62,000 nucleotides of DNA from Glandiceps talaboti (GCF_964340395.1 NC_135566.1:4847501-4909500), one strand, 5' to 3'; shown: positions 42,901 to 57,900, counted from the first letter of the stretch. The notes: a model not told the origin generated them from the sequence alone. Made by a program: numbers and translations.

Positions 42901-45900
42901 CAGGTACAGGTCAGTTTCATCAAAATGGACATGAAAAGAACATATTTCATGTCAATTTCATATTTCTAATAGCCAATGAAATTTATTACTGAGTGATAAA
43001 TGATGACTTTATTGCATCATTGAATTTGATTTATTATTTTGATTCATTTCAATAATTTATAGCAATGGAATAATTGAAGATGACACTACTAAATGGTCAG
43101 GTTTATTTGTAAATGAAAAATAAACCACATGAAATATAGCAAAAAATGGGAATAGATTAAAATTTTTAGGTAATTGGGACCTTTCTTGACAGGGTGTTTG
43201 AACTGTAATTCATTTGTCAATAAGAACAGGGTGAGCGCCACTGCAATGGGTACAGTCAATTTCAACATTTGTACTTTCTAGAAGCAAACTGATCAGACTT
43301 GAATCATTTTTACTCATTTTGCTTGAACACAAAAATGTATATAAGTTATGGACATGGACACAATATATCAGGTGTATCGATTCATAAAAATAACCTTTTG
43401 GAAGTAGTTGAAGATTGTAAAATGGCCAAAATTTACAGTATTATGTGTACATTTCAATAAAGTCATCAACATGTAACTTTGTGCAATTCAGCTGATGAAA
43501 TTAACACACGTTTCCAGATAGTATGTCTGTACATTTTAACTGTCGAAATGAACAACATTTTTTAGTAAATTACCAATAAGACTGTCATTTGTCTTGTGAT
43601 GGGTTTTGTGTTTTATAAGCAGGCAAACCACAACTGTCTCATAAAGGCATTAGTAGTGTTTTTGTTATGACTAGCGGGTAATTATAGGGTGTAAACGAGG
43701 TGTGATTTATGGAGACACTGATGAAAGCAAACTGTCTAACATGTACCACCCAACCAGGAATACTTTGTACAGGGGTGTGATATTCTGACCAGTGTTGGAA
43801 TGTATCACACCAGTGTTATATTTATTAGGTGGTCTTTTATAGTATTATAGTCTTGTATTCTTAGCAAGGCCATCATTTCATATCCACAAGATGTGGCATA
43901 GTGTAGACACCTGCCATTCATTCTAATGTTGGTTAATATTGTATCCATGGATATTTTGTCTAACCATTGCCTCACTATTAGATGTATCCATGGTTGTACA
44001 GTATCATAGACTTTGGTGAGAGACAAATTATACTTACCCAATGGATTAAAAACCCAACCCACATTTAATACTTCAAAGGAAATGCTGCAGCTTCCTGTCT
44101 CTCCAAAGTCTATGACTAAAGTGAAATCACTAATACCTCCATGGTTTTTATCACAGAGTCTATGGTTGTATCTTGGAATGCACTTTCTCTTCAGGGTCAA
44201 GGTTGTATGTTGTGGACAGGGACTTTTTAAATCCCAGCTAAGCTCAGCTTACAGGGTTAAACTGAATGGGGAAAACCCAAATATTGACCATTATCAGACA
44301 GTAATCCAGTGTCTCTGACAGTAATCTTGTCTGTGTAAATCTCATTCTTTTCACGGGTTTCACATCAAAACATTATACGTTATTATGTGGGGCATATATT
44401 TACACCTTTCTGGTGTTGGAACTCAAATCCAAGCCTAACACAACACAAATGTGTTCCCTTCAGGTTCTAAAAAATGTTAGATGTTAAATCTCATTCTTTT
44501 CATGGGTTTCACATCAAAACATTCAAGATAAACTATGGACATATAACCAATAGTTTGAGTTCTCTTCCATAAAATTATTGTATTCCACAGAAGTAATAAC
44601 TCAAATCACATGCTTGGGAATTTATGCTGAAATAGAGAAATAGCCTCGCAAAAAAAACCTAACAAAACTAACAAAAGAATGCATTTGATTTTGTAGTAAT
44701 TTATTGACACTTTCAGAAGGAAAAAAAAGAGAAAGTGGGGTGAGAAGTTTGCAACAGAATTTATGATAATCAAATCTAAAAATTGAAGTACCAGTAAAAC
44801 ACTTGATGTTTGACATAGTCTGACAACTCTACCTGGAGATAACATTTTAGGTTTAGACAAGGTGGGGTATTTACTTATGTGTCTCCACCTGTGGTCAAGG
44901 GATCTTGGTGCAGTACATAGGTGGCATATTGCTTTATAGCTGGCTTTTGCTTGGTCTATTTTGGTGGCCAAACACTCTTGTAGAGGAGAAAGACCTGTGT
45001 TGAAATGGAGTATATATATATATGGATCCCTGTCTGAGCTGATTACAGTGTAATCCAAGACTACAGAAACATTCAGTTCTTATAGTTATTATGTGCGTAA
45101 AGAGAATAGCCTGATAGCATAGACAGAGGAGAAAGCTGTTCTGACACCAGAAGTTTCTCTTCCTGTATGTCATTGTACCATACGTGATAGACTGTCTATA
45201 TGAAGTGTCTATAGACTGTCTACATGAATAGTTTATAGACTACCGTCTGATCCCACGACTGACACGGTGGTATATAGTTAGACAGACATGTCTTTTCCTG
45301 GTCATGTGCCATGACTTCATTCTGAAGTGTTGGTCAAACACCTGCAAATATGACAATAGTTGTGAGTTGTAACACTGTACAAATCTGTCTAGGTTATACA
45401 TACTGTACACAATGGAAGGGAAGTCACAGCCATTCAGCGTTTGTGAATCTAAACAGCTGTGGTTTCCATAACCCTCCTTCTCCAAGATCTATGCCATAAC
45501 CAATAACACGATAGTCCCTCTATCACTGTATTCACCCAGTTTCATAATGTAAATTTCAGTTTAACCATAGAGGTAATTGTGTGGTTTCACCACTATGTAA
45601 ATTTTACTCTTTGTCAGTTTCCCAATGTAAATTTCAAGTTGTAATATTACCCATTTAAATTTCACGTTCACGGTTGTAAGTTTCATCATGTAAATTTCAC
45701 GTTGTACATGTAAGTTTCACCATCTATAAAATTTCAAAATGTCTACAGTTTCATTCTGTAACTGTCACATGTCACTTTCAGAAGTACTGTGCTAGCTAGC
45801 TACGATGTAAAAAAGGGGGATTTGGTTGGCTTCCCCACAGAAAACGTCATAGACATATCATTTTTGATCATTTTTGACATGTATTCCAGCCAAGTTAAGG

Positions 45901-48900
45901 CTATTACAAACCAAACATCAAAATTACCTGATTATTATTCAGTATCGTGTTCATTTCATTCAGAAGTAAAAAAAACCAGTATCAGGGGCCACCTTATATT
46001 GTGGTTTATCCATCTCAACACACTTCAGTTTCAAGTGGGAAACGTTTTACAAAAACGTTAACAATTGCTTGATGTTTGTGACTTTTTATTTACAGTTAGA
46101 CCACTTTGTGTGAATAGTAATGTGAGCTTGAATGATAGTGGTGAATGAATGGTGTTGAAATATGGGTGAAGCTTCTGTAAGCAGCCAGTGTGATAGACAA
46201 ACATACACGGCCTAAAACTGTCATCGAAAATAGAAAGTAAAGTGGTGAGAGTAATCAACTATTTTCACTCTAAATAGGTCTTTGCCAGGATTTAGTGTAA
46301 TTTCAAATGGTTAACCAGAACTAAACCAGGATTAACAACAACAAAAAGAACACCATATGGATCACACTACATGTACAATGTATATAGATGGCACCATTAT
46401 ACCTAGAACATTTTCCTGGTGATAAAGTTTCACTTATTTCATTGAGAAGGAAAAACACCAAAAATGACTTCTGTACATTGAAATGTAACACAGCTGTATT
46501 ATGTGCAAAAAATTAGAATTTGGGAAATTAACTAGTTGAGTAGTTTAAAAACGTAAAATTTCTCAGACGTGGAGCTTATTTCGCTGCACAACAAGAACAC
46601 AAAAATAAGTAGTGACTAAAATGCTTTCTTGTACAAGAACACAATTTACCAGTCTAGTAATTAGTAAAATTTAGTCTTTGAGAACTGGCTGAAGGCTGTA
46701 AAATTGCAAAATTTTCTAGTGGTGAAAATATTTAAGTTTACAGTATTTATGGTTTACACACAGACAAGGAAGCTTTATTTGTCTGTGGTTTACATGAATG
46801 TGGGCAGCAGTATGATTATTAACGTACATTCAGTGACAGTGACCAATATGGTACAATATTCACTGACAGGAATTGGGTCAGTATTGCAAAGGTTTAGTGT
46901 TGTTTTTACTATTTGTAAATAAAAGAATATAGGACACTTAAAGTCTTTTACATGTATATTGTCTGCTGCTGTGTGTGTGATCACATGGATACCTTTGTTG
47001 GTTGAAGTTCACATGGTGATCACATAACAGATATTAATATTGCTATGATGTGAGGTGATAATTCATAGTTGCAGTATTAAGATTTAGTTTTCCTCCTTCT
47101 ACAATAATGGTAAAAAGGTTTGAAGTGTAGACTTGCACCAAGTATCAGTTCACAACACTGTAAACCTTCACATTTCAACCACGAGACAATTTACCATTTT
47201 AAAAGTCTTCAACCAGTTCTCAAAGACTAATTTTTACTGATTACCAGACTGATGTCACTACTTATTTTTGTTTTCCAGCGAAATAAGTGAAAATAAGTCT
47301 TTAGTGAAAATTTCCAGGCTCATAAAATCTTTATTCATAACTTGAGTTATTAAATTGGCACAAATACATGATTATCTGTGATCAGTACTATATAAGCATA
47401 ACAGTAACACTTTGTAAGGAACAAAGGGCAATGTGTCTCAGTACTCCAATGAAATGGAAAAAATCAGGAAAATTTGACATATGTTAGTTTCTCATACATT
47501 TATATACTCTTATTTTGGTGGAGAAAACCTAGTAAAACTGTCAACAGATGAATTCAATGGATTTTACTGATTTACTGCCTCTAACAAAAACACCAGACAG
47601 GTCTCTTGAATGTTACTGCAGAATACTGTATTTTTGAGGAATTCAAATATAATTTTTACTGAAAAGAGAAATTGACTATATTGTCTGGACTTAATTAACA
47701 TGGGAAGGTATGAACCTTGGGCATGGAGGTAGAAGGACGCTTACCTTCATGCTATGGGTAAAACTCAAGTATTTCATTTAGATTTTGTTGTATGGAAAAA
47801 AACACCTTCGCTCTTCAGAAATAGTATTAATAAATTGCAATGAAAATTTAGCATTTCACAGTATTGATTCAATGATTTATAGTGATTAGTATTTGTGGAT
47901 GATTCAGGTGTATTTTGCTTTCGTTATTGTACATGTTCTTGTTCCATATTCCACCTTCAGCAGGTCTGCTATTTCTGTCAGTGCTGGCTGATAGGGCTGC
48001 ATAACACATCTTACACTTTTACAGTCTACATCCTGGTCTGTGTACATGTATATGAAATGAACATTTTAATTCCATAGAGTAACTGCATCGTTTGTTTCAC
48101 CATCCTGGTCATTCTGTCCACGAAATGAGCATTTTTTCTGTAAATGTAGTCCCTTGCACCACCCTGGTAAATCTGTGTAGAAGTCAACTTTTTTTTCCTA
48201 CAGAGTAACTGCATTATCAGATTCATCACCCTGGTCATTCTGTTCATGAAATGAACATTTTTTCTGTAAATGTGGTCCCTTGCACCATCCTGGTCAATCA
48301 GTGTATATGAAGTGAACGTTTTTCCTACAGAGTAACTGAATTGTCCATTTCACCATCCTGGTTGATCTGTGTATGAAATTAACATTGTTTTCAAAATAGT
48401 ACATGTCTGTTGCATCATTCTCAGTCTACATACATTTCATATATGTTCTCCCTTTTCACCATTCTAATATCTGTATATGATATGAACAATTTTTCCACAG
48501 CGAGTAAATACACCATCCTGGTCTGTGTACATGAAATGGACAAGTTGATACATAAAAAGTAAATTGTAGCATTACATCACCATATTTGGACAGACTCCCA
48601 AAAATGACTCTGTTGTTGGTTTCATTTGTAGAGCGGACCCTTGGAAAGTTGCCAAGATGATCAAATCATACATGCAGCAGCACAACATACCCCAACGAGA
48701 GGTCGTTGATGTGACGGGGTTAAATCAGAGTCACTTATCACAACATTTGAATAAAGGAACACCGATGAAAAATATCAAAAGAGCTCAATTATACGGATGG
48801 TTTGAAAAGAAACAACGAGAAATCATGAATCGTAAGTATAAAATTAAAAATATCAAATTCAGTGTCAATCAACAATTTAACATAAAAAAAATTGTTTCAT

Positions 48901-51900
48901 TTTTTAGTCTTGATGAATGACCTTTTCTGGAAACAAAAATACATCAATGCATCACATTTTGAGACATATACTCATAAGTTACCATTTCATTTGTTTTGTT
49001 TTGTTGAACTAAAGTTGTTTCCACTTTTAAATTTTTTTTGTTATAATTTTTGTTTTCTTAGACTTTCATAGAATGAATCAGATGATTGGCTACAAAATTG
49101 TCTCTAGTTTCTCATTGGTTTGGTTTTTGTAATGATCTTATAAGTTACTGATTTGAATACTAAATATTTCATGGGGTTAAAATTTATACAGAAGAATTGT
49201 GGAGCAAAAATACCAATAAATTGGTGTTGTCTTGGGAAATATCAAGAGTTGTTAGATGTTATAAGAACTGTTTAAAAGGGTTGCATTTTTATCTAGTAGG
49301 TATGATTGCAACTCTTGGACTAAGCTGCACTAGTTGCAACTGGAATGTTTTTTGAAACTGTTTTGTTAGGTATAATAATTTACTCATAATATTGTACACC
49401 CTGAACAGTATTGTATCATCTGTGGGTAAATATACTTTTTGTAGCTATATACATGATAAATCAAATCAAAATTGAATAATATCGACCACTGATTAATATG
49501 TATGATGTCTAATTATTGGTATTTTAGCAATTTTTAGTGAAAATATTGTGGTTGTCTAATCAAAAAAATGATATTCCCGTTACAACTAGTACAGTTTTAA
49601 CATGATGACAGATTTCAAACTGAACTTTCACTCAAGATGTAAACTTGCCACTACACCACCTACAGATAATATTGAACGCTAATTAACAGATGCGATGTTT
49701 TTTTATAAATTGACAAATTTTTACCCATAATATCGTTGGTTATATTCTGGAGAAAAACAATGTCCCAGTTGCAGCTAGTGCAAGTTTAATTAAACCCCTA
49801 AGCATAAAATGATGATATTAAAATGTAGTGAAGTTCATACACAACATACAAAAGGAATTCTTATCTAACTGCTAACTATAAAGTATAACCATTAAGATCA
49901 AGTTGTAGGCCAAGTTGCAGATCAAGTTGTATGTCAAATTTCAAAGCGAATGAGTCACTGGACTTTTGTTTTACCTGAAAGAAGTAACATTGATTCATGC
50001 TTTTGTAAATCAAGAAATTTGATAAACAGTAACATGGAAGCTGGGAACAGAAAATTCCATACAATTACACCCCCATTCCACTAATTTTCAGAATTACTGG
50101 CATTCTGGTACAAGCTTTCCTGCCATGGTGCTTTCAGCAAACTTTACTGAAACCCTTTGTAGTATGACAATATTGATAGTAAAGATCTATGTACAGTCTG
50201 TCAACATACAATGTCTTTCACCACCACCACTATCAGTTACAATCTAATGTAACAAAAAAGACATATTTTACATGAAGTTGCACCTAAATATTGCACAACA
50301 AAGGATGAAAAGGGGCCTCTATCTTGTCTCCTGGCAACCAGGGCGTAAACTCTGAGCTCTTGTTATCAACTCCTGGCCATGTTTACCTTAGTTGATTAAA
50401 ATTCATGAGGGTGACTAATCTGTTGGGGATAACTTTCACTAACAAAGGGGAGATCTTTACCTGATTATGACATCAGTGGACATGATAGTGGATTTGCTTT
50501 GTGGTGACTGAATAGCTGGCTTTGTGATGATTGTGTGTTTGGCTTTGTTCATCTTTATTCAGCAGAGAAAACAAAGTCTTTGTGGAGGCCACCATGCCTC
50601 CTGTTATCCAATTAGTAGATTATACAAATGACTGTATTTAGTAAGATTAGAACTGGGTTGCAACAGTGGATGCAACAGGTGTGTGCTTGTAGGATTAAAA
50701 ATTGGTTTCCTCTAAAAATGACAAGAAACTATAGACATAAAAAATGTCTATGGATAAAGTTTAGACTTCATTTTTTTGGTATTTTATGATTTAATCTGTG
50801 AGTTGTTCTGAATGTGTGGCTTGGGTCACAACAAGTGTGTGCATGGAGGATTAAAATTCATTTTCACTAAAAGTGATATAATCATATTTTGGATTTAGTA
50901 GACTTCATTTCCTGGCATTTTTAAAATTTAGCTACTACAAGTTTATAATATAGTTGTTTGTCTTTTCTTGGAATGTGAAGGTTTATTGTGACAGGTTTAT
51001 GTGCTTGTAGGGTAGAAATTGGTATTCTCAACAAATTATGATAAATTTTAGGCTTTGTTTCATTTAATGGCATACTTAGCAAAGATGCAAAATTATTGCA
51101 CAAAATATGAACTAAATCTTTCAAAAAATCTAACAAATAATGCCTTTTTAGAATGGCATCATAAATACTTATTATTTTAGTATGTTAACTCCACCAGAAT
51201 GTAAATCAAAATTCTACAAAATTTTCAAAGAAGTGTTTTAATGCCTCTTGGTCATGATGTACATGAAGTACTAAATGAGTTTCATAAATGTGTAGTGTTT
51301 TGATAAGGCCTGAAAAAAATAATTGTTTGGTTCCAGTTTACCCGACCCCACCTAGCTTTTCACTGCCTACCCTATACTTGTTTTTATGTATTCTAGGAAA
51401 AAAATAATAAATTTGCAAAAATTGTGAAGTCTCACAAGAAATAGTTGATGCGGAAACTGCCATCAATTTAAGAGACTTTAAAACTATTCTTCCAATCTGT
51501 AATGGCTGTACATCTGATAGGAAGAAATAAACAACACAGAGACCATTTGGAAAACAATGGAAAACCTGATCTAGACATTCACACAGAAAAAAAATATAGT
51601 AAAATGAAATAAAAAATCTACCTACCCCACCCATTTTACAATTGAGTGTAATCGAGTGTAAAATTGAGTGTAATCGAAACCACATAATTTTTTTATTAGG
51701 CCTAAGGGCAGTAATTAGGTAAAAGCTAAGTTCCCAAGGCCTTTTATTTGGTTTCTCTACCAAAATTATATTTCAAGATGTTTGGAGTTTTATCAGATTT
51801 ACCCTTCTGTGTTGTCTGGATGCTAATGTGGTGTGTAACCCTAAGGATAGCAATATACTACCTTCTGTGTTACCAGGATTTCTGAAACTTTTAAGTTATA

Positions 51901-54900
51901 GTTAGGGGGAAAACACTATTGTGTATGTCTTCAGTGTAATGAATTATCCATCTTCCAGCAAACGTTTAGACATCAGGTGTATATGATATATCAAAGCTGA
52001 GATCTCAGTGAGTTTAGCAGCTTGAGAGAAATCACCCAAATCAACAGGTGGTCGACGTCGTACTTACTTACGTACAAACAAGATATGAGTTTGATAGCTT
52101 TAAAACTTTCCTTCCTTTTGAGATGAAAGAGAAGTTTTGCACAGACGTTTTAGTGCTGCTCGTAAACTAGGCCAACAGACTCTGGCATAGGTTGTATAGA
52201 AAACAAAGGAAATTCACAAGTTGCTAATGCCAACATGTACTTATGTACAAGACAAATTTCCATTTTCAGTGCCCCAGATGTTGCTCTGAGTGACTGGATT
52301 ATTTGTTCAAAGACACTTTTTTTTTCTATACAGACAGAGTGGAGAAAAAATCTTTTAAAATTTCTAGTTTGGAATTAAAGTAAAATATGAGTACACATAC
52401 AAATATACTAGTACTCTTGGAAATTGGTCTATCCTTGGCTAGACAGTATTTTTGATTTCTATCCTGGAAAAATTAAAATTTGAAATTTTGTGAAAAGCTA
52501 AAAAATTGAGTAAGAAAAGCAGTAGTCTGACAGAGCTTATTATAGGAAAAATTGGTCCAGAATAAAAGAAGGTACCCTATGTAATCAGTATGGCTTGACT
52601 GATCTAAAGAAAACACGGTGAAAAGACAGAATTAATTAAACTAATGTCCTTTATGATGAATATTGAAGAAATAACTTTCTTTTAAATCATTGAATTATTT
52701 TAACATTCCAAAACCTATGTAGGTTGCAAGCTTAATTGTCGTCTTTTACTTGTTTTTTTTTTCATTGTAAATTTCACCCTTTATGTGTTGAATGAAATTG
52801 ACATACTGTATCATTGAATGCTGTGACCCCTTACCCCTATGTGATATCAGTTACCAGAGAGCTTGATCTGTTTATGGTGACTAATAGCATATCATAAGAC
52901 ATTAGAGAGATTAAGCAGAGTTTATGAGAATGAGATGATAACAACAACATCATCATTTTGTGTTGCACGTCATCAAAACGTGCAGATGTAAGACATTTGA
53001 TTCTCTATTACTTACCTAAACCCATTGTAAACCTATTACGGTTATAATAACCTGGTAAATGGAAACACTGGGATATAAACATTAATTATTCGTTATGTAT
53101 ATCAAAATTGATAGTAATTTTGAAATTGACAACAGCTGATCCATAACTGAAGAAAAGTACTCAGTTTTTAGCTAAATTTCTCCAAGCTATGTCTTACTAT
53201 TATAGATTGTTAATATACAAGTTTACATAGAGGCAATATAAACCAAAATTTTGGAGTTATTGAGCACAAAAATCCTGAATTTCTGATTACTTTTGTACTG
53301 TTTTTGCAAAACTCAAAGGAGTTTCAAACTTCTCAAAACGATGTAGATTAGAAAGTTTGAAAAGCCAAATAAATGGAAACTTAGGTGGGCTTTTTAAGAG
53401 TTTAGGTTCAAATGGTATCTAAATGGTAGGAGTTATCAAACTTTAAAATCCAAGCTAGAAAAAAATGAAAGAAAAACTCTTAAATGAGATTTTTGAGGAA
53501 AATGTAGTCAAATCATTTATGAGAGGTGTTTCACAAGGAAGGGAATACGCACTCAGGATCATGAATATTCACCGTGTAACCATGAATATATTATTTCTAC
53601 TGACTCCCATCATGCAATGGCCCACAGCAAAGATACCCTACTAAGGCACAGAATCAACTATATTTTTCTGAAATCACAAGTAATTATAGGTGATGTAAAA
53701 ATAATGAAATAACACTCAAGAATCCATGTTTTATGAAAATGTCACTATTTGCTGGAGTGATGTTCCCTTTAAGAAAAAAAATAATTGAAATACCTAGGTG
53801 AGTTTTTTCAGCGTATAGCTTTGAACTTACCAATAAGGATAGACATTTTGAAATTTTGAAATTACAGTTTAAAAATAATGGAATTGGAAATAAACTAAGG
53901 CCTAATAAAAAAAATTGTGGGGTTCCGGTTACGCTAGGTGGGGTAGGTAGGTAGATTTGTTTTTAGTTTATTGTATTTTTTTCTGTGTGAGTGTCTAGTT
54001 CAGGTTTTCCATTGTTTTCCAAATGGTCTCTGTGTTGTTTATTTCTTCCTATAAGATTTACAGCCATTACAGATTGGAAAAACAGTTTTAGAATGTCTTT
54101 TTAAGTTGATGGCAGTTTCAGCATCCACTATTTCTCGTGAGACTTCACAATTTTTGTGATTTTATTTATTTATTTATTTCTTGAATACGTAATAAAAGTT
54201 TAGGGTTGGCAGTGAAAAGCTTTGTGGGGGTTGGGTAACCGGAACCAAACAATTATTTTTCTAGGCCTAACTTAAAAATTGATGCAATATTGCAATGTTT
54301 CTACATTGTGATTTGTTTTGTATATTATCAAAATCTTACCAGATTTCCTCAACCTCTCTGATTTTGCCCATTTGGATAACAATAATGATGATGGTGAACC
54401 AGCAAGCAAGAAAATGAGAAGAAACAGGTTCAAGTGGGGTCCTGCTTCCCAATCCATTCTCTACAGAGCTTACCAACAAAACAGAAATCCTAGCAAAGAT
54501 GAACGAGAGGCCCTGGTTGTGGAATGTAATGCGTAAGTAACATTAACTTATGTAAAAATTAAAATATATGTAAATATATATATATATTTATTTATTTAAA
54601 TGTATGGCATTGTGTAGGTTGTTCCTTTATTATGCAAATGAATTCATGGTAATTTATGGAAATATCACTCAAATATTTCTTATCTCTGTATTTATCCAAG
54701 GCCAGCCTTGTAGCTTGTTTACAAATTGTTTATTATATAATGTCAGATTTTCTGCATTATTTTGGAATGAAACATTCTCTCTTTCATTTTCTATTCATAC
54801 TGCATATTTCTATCATCACCTGAATGGTATAAATACATGTATTGTTTTACACTAGTAGTGTAATATGTCTGAACAGAAGAACAGAAGGAAACTATAAAAA

Positions 54901-57900
54901 AAAAGTTTTAAAATAAGTCCCCAAAAATTAACATCGTCTTCCCTCAAAGGCTGGTAAAGAGAACTGAAGACATAGGCAGATACATCTCACAATTATATGT
55001 ACTCTGACAATATGTGTTTCTCAAGTCACATGACACCATGACCAATGATTAATAAAAATAAAATATGCAATATTTGATAATGTCCTGATGTATGCCTTAT
55101 TTGCTATGTTATTGCCAGTTTTCAATTATTTCATCAAAAAGCTGCCAAATTTTTTCATTTGATAATGAAGTTGTGTGATTGACAAAAATGCAATAATTGG
55201 AAACCATATAAATTTGACCTCAGGAATGACTCCATGGATGATGTACTTTACATGTAGGTTTTTACTGCCATGTTATGTTTGCCCATGTGCAACAGCACCG
55301 TTATGGTATAAATGGTCCAAAAACCAACACTTGTCAGCCTATGGTGTAAAATACATGAAAATACATTTAAAAATAAAATGATATTAGCATATTTATTTGA
55401 AAATGTTATCGTGACGTGTAATACAGCCTAAAACAATGAGAAGTCTTATTTGTAAGCTTTGTATTTAGGTTGATAAAATTTCAAATTGACTGGTACTCCT
55501 ACACTCACACATCTACAAATACAACCATGCATTAGACATCAATATTGTCAAAGGCAACCAGTGAATTTTAAAATCAGCCAACTATAGCACCAGCTCCATA
55601 AATGTCATGTTTGGGTATATTTACTGTCAGTACCAGGTACTATCATTGTTTGCTGTAAAGGGGCAGATTGTTGTATCATGGTGATGAACAAATTTTCTCA
55701 AATTTTGAAGAAAAAGTACTTACTTTTAACTAAAAACGACTCATATGAGAGAAAGAATTGTGAAAATTCTAATTTTCTTTGCATATAGCAAGAAATGTTT
55801 GCTAAGTTAGAATTTTTTTTTATAGAGGGGTTCTGTTACATTTCATGATTCAGCTTTTGTTGAAATAAGTCGAATGGTTATCATGAGTATCAATAATGCA
55901 CTAAAAATTTGCCAAAATAGCTTAATTGGATTTAGGAAAACCATTAACACCAACAGAAACAGAATTTCTTTCAACTTTCTGTAACTTCTTTTTGTAATGG
56001 TGTTTTTCCTCAGAGCCGAGTGTCGACAGCGTGGCGTTTCACCAGCCCAGTGTGCCGGCCTGGGATCCAACCTTGTCACAGAAGTCCGAGTTTATAACTG
56101 GTTTGCAAACAGGAGGAAAGAAGAGGCATTTAAAAACAAACTAGCAATGGAAAACAACATGAATTATCAACTTGCACAGTCTTCAACAGGTTGGTTTTTT
56201 ATTAAAAGACAAAACATTTCATTTGCAAGCCAGGAAGTTTTCAATCTCCTGGCTATTTCAATATCATGCTATCGTTAAAAGTCAGCTGGTGAAGTTAAAT
56301 CATAATTTAATGAATTTTCTTTGCAAATAATATATTATACACTAATAAAGATTTTGAACAGATCACTGACATTAACTTATATCTAAACTTTCTTAATGTT
56401 GGGATGTAAATTTGGGCATAAGGGAATGTTTTTGAAATATTTTGCCTTGCATAATATTGTGTGATAATGTATGTTACCATTTCCAGTGGAATATTTGACA
56501 GAAAGTTAATATAAACATTAACACTCCTATATGAAAATAAGGCAATTTAAAGATGTTTGTTAGCGTGACAATTAATAATTGTGTGTTTTCACAGTTTCAT
56601 GCTTGAAGATAGCATATTCTAGTGCATATGGTATGGGTTTTCACTTTTTATTATATTGGATTTTCTGATTGACTTTTATTGCTGTGTTGTGTTATAAATC
56701 CAAATTCATGCATTTTCATTGTTAAGAATAAGAGTAACTGCTTGTCATATCATGCTTTCACTGGTGTCTACTTTCTTGGTGTGAAGATTGTCTTCACGAT
56801 GACCTTTCAGGAATTGAGCAGATCCACACAGCAACGGCTACAGCGGAGAATGGCAACACAGTCAACGTGCTCGTAGGACAACAAAGTCAGGCATCTATAT
56901 TAGAAGGAACTGCCATCACCTCCTTAGCTAGTCTTGATACAAATAATTTACAGTTACTCAACACTCAACTCAAAAATCATGTTGGTGTGACTGTTACGTC
57001 GCCCTCAATGGTGAGTATATGCATACATCTCACACAACCTAGACAATAAGATATGTCATGTTATTCTGCCCTCAGTGGCCTGCTGTAGTGAAAGGGGTTG
57101 AGTGATGTATGAAGGTGTCCTTTCACAGCTAGTCTAATTCCTGATGACTGTTCTGATTTACAACATATTATGTTCACACATGTGCGAAGATAACATAGTG
57201 TAGATTGGAACACGGTCGTCAGGAACTAGACTATGTCATGGTATACCTTACAGAATACATACAACCATGATGTTATATTTATAGTTTGGTGTTGTTTTAA
57301 TATACCAATATAGTATCATTAAATAATTATCCAGCCTAAAACTAATATACCAGGTTTAAATATAGTTGATCGATTTCTGAAGCCAAATAAAATATTTCAG
57401 TGTGTGCTCATCAAAATACACTAAAGGAAAGAGGGCACTATATCATGGCATCACTGTTTAGATTGTTCAAGCCAAATGTGAAAAAAGAAAGAGCAGCATT
57501 CATTCTATGTATCTCATGACTCGACTGACCCAGATATTTAATCTGGTGAAATTTTAAAAAATGAACTCCTTCTACGGCAGGATTTAAGAAAAAAAATCAC
57601 AATGTCACTGATTATCAGAAGTCAACCCCATAAGTTCATAAGTGAAAATTATCATTTAAAAAATGAAATGAAATTCTGGAAATTTAATAAAAGACATGGT
57701 TCAAAGTTTCCTTCTGACTTTAATTGTCATTTCTAAGTCATTCAGACTGTTAAAGTATTATAATTATATATTCATGGTTGCATAATGAATATTCATGACT
57801 CCTTAGTGCTTATTCCCTTCAGTGTGAAACGTCTCTCATGAATTTTTGAAAACAAGTGAACAAAGACGAACTATTTGGTCAAGAAAATAATACCACCAAC

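Larger units (their letters stand above)
39960..48631 (+). other. HNF1: HNF1 intron 1 (8.7 kb)
   Basis: The 5' 0.8 kb (about 40140-40800) is CpG-enriched. Further on are a 40-bp direct repeat at 44335 and 44483, a short-unit repeat at 45540-45785, an inverted pair of dispersed repeats at 46545-46720 and 47195-47330, and a diverged tandem repeat ending about 70 bp before exon 2. Reading frames on the minus strand of 130-150 codons near 43.8-45.1 kb show no domain and are rejected. Confidence 0.85.
48832..54342 (+). other. HNF1: HNF1 intron 2 (5.5 kb)
   Basis: Contains a dispersed repeat (49325-49720), two opposite-orientation copies of one MITE (51304-51706, 53895-54270) and a foldback element (53520-53780). 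The rest is AT-rich sequence with nothing recognisable. Confidence 0.85.

Noticed and set aside
43805-44200. 131-codon minus-strand open frame
   Set aside because: No motif or family resemblance, and no start or splice context that links it to another exon.
44606-45058. 150-codon minus-strand open frame in HNF1 intron 1
   Set aside because: No recognisable domain, low-complexity hydrophobic end, no splice partners. Fits chance in AT-rich DNA.
51338-51763. 141-codon minus-strand open frame
   Set aside because: Lies almost wholly inside the MITE at 51304-51706. The related copy at 53895-54270 does not keep the frame.
54318-54342. Upstream extension of HNF1 exon 3 as an independent start
   Set aside because: The frame begins at TTG and crosses the acceptor at 54341-54342. 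Phase from exon 2 requires entry at 54343.
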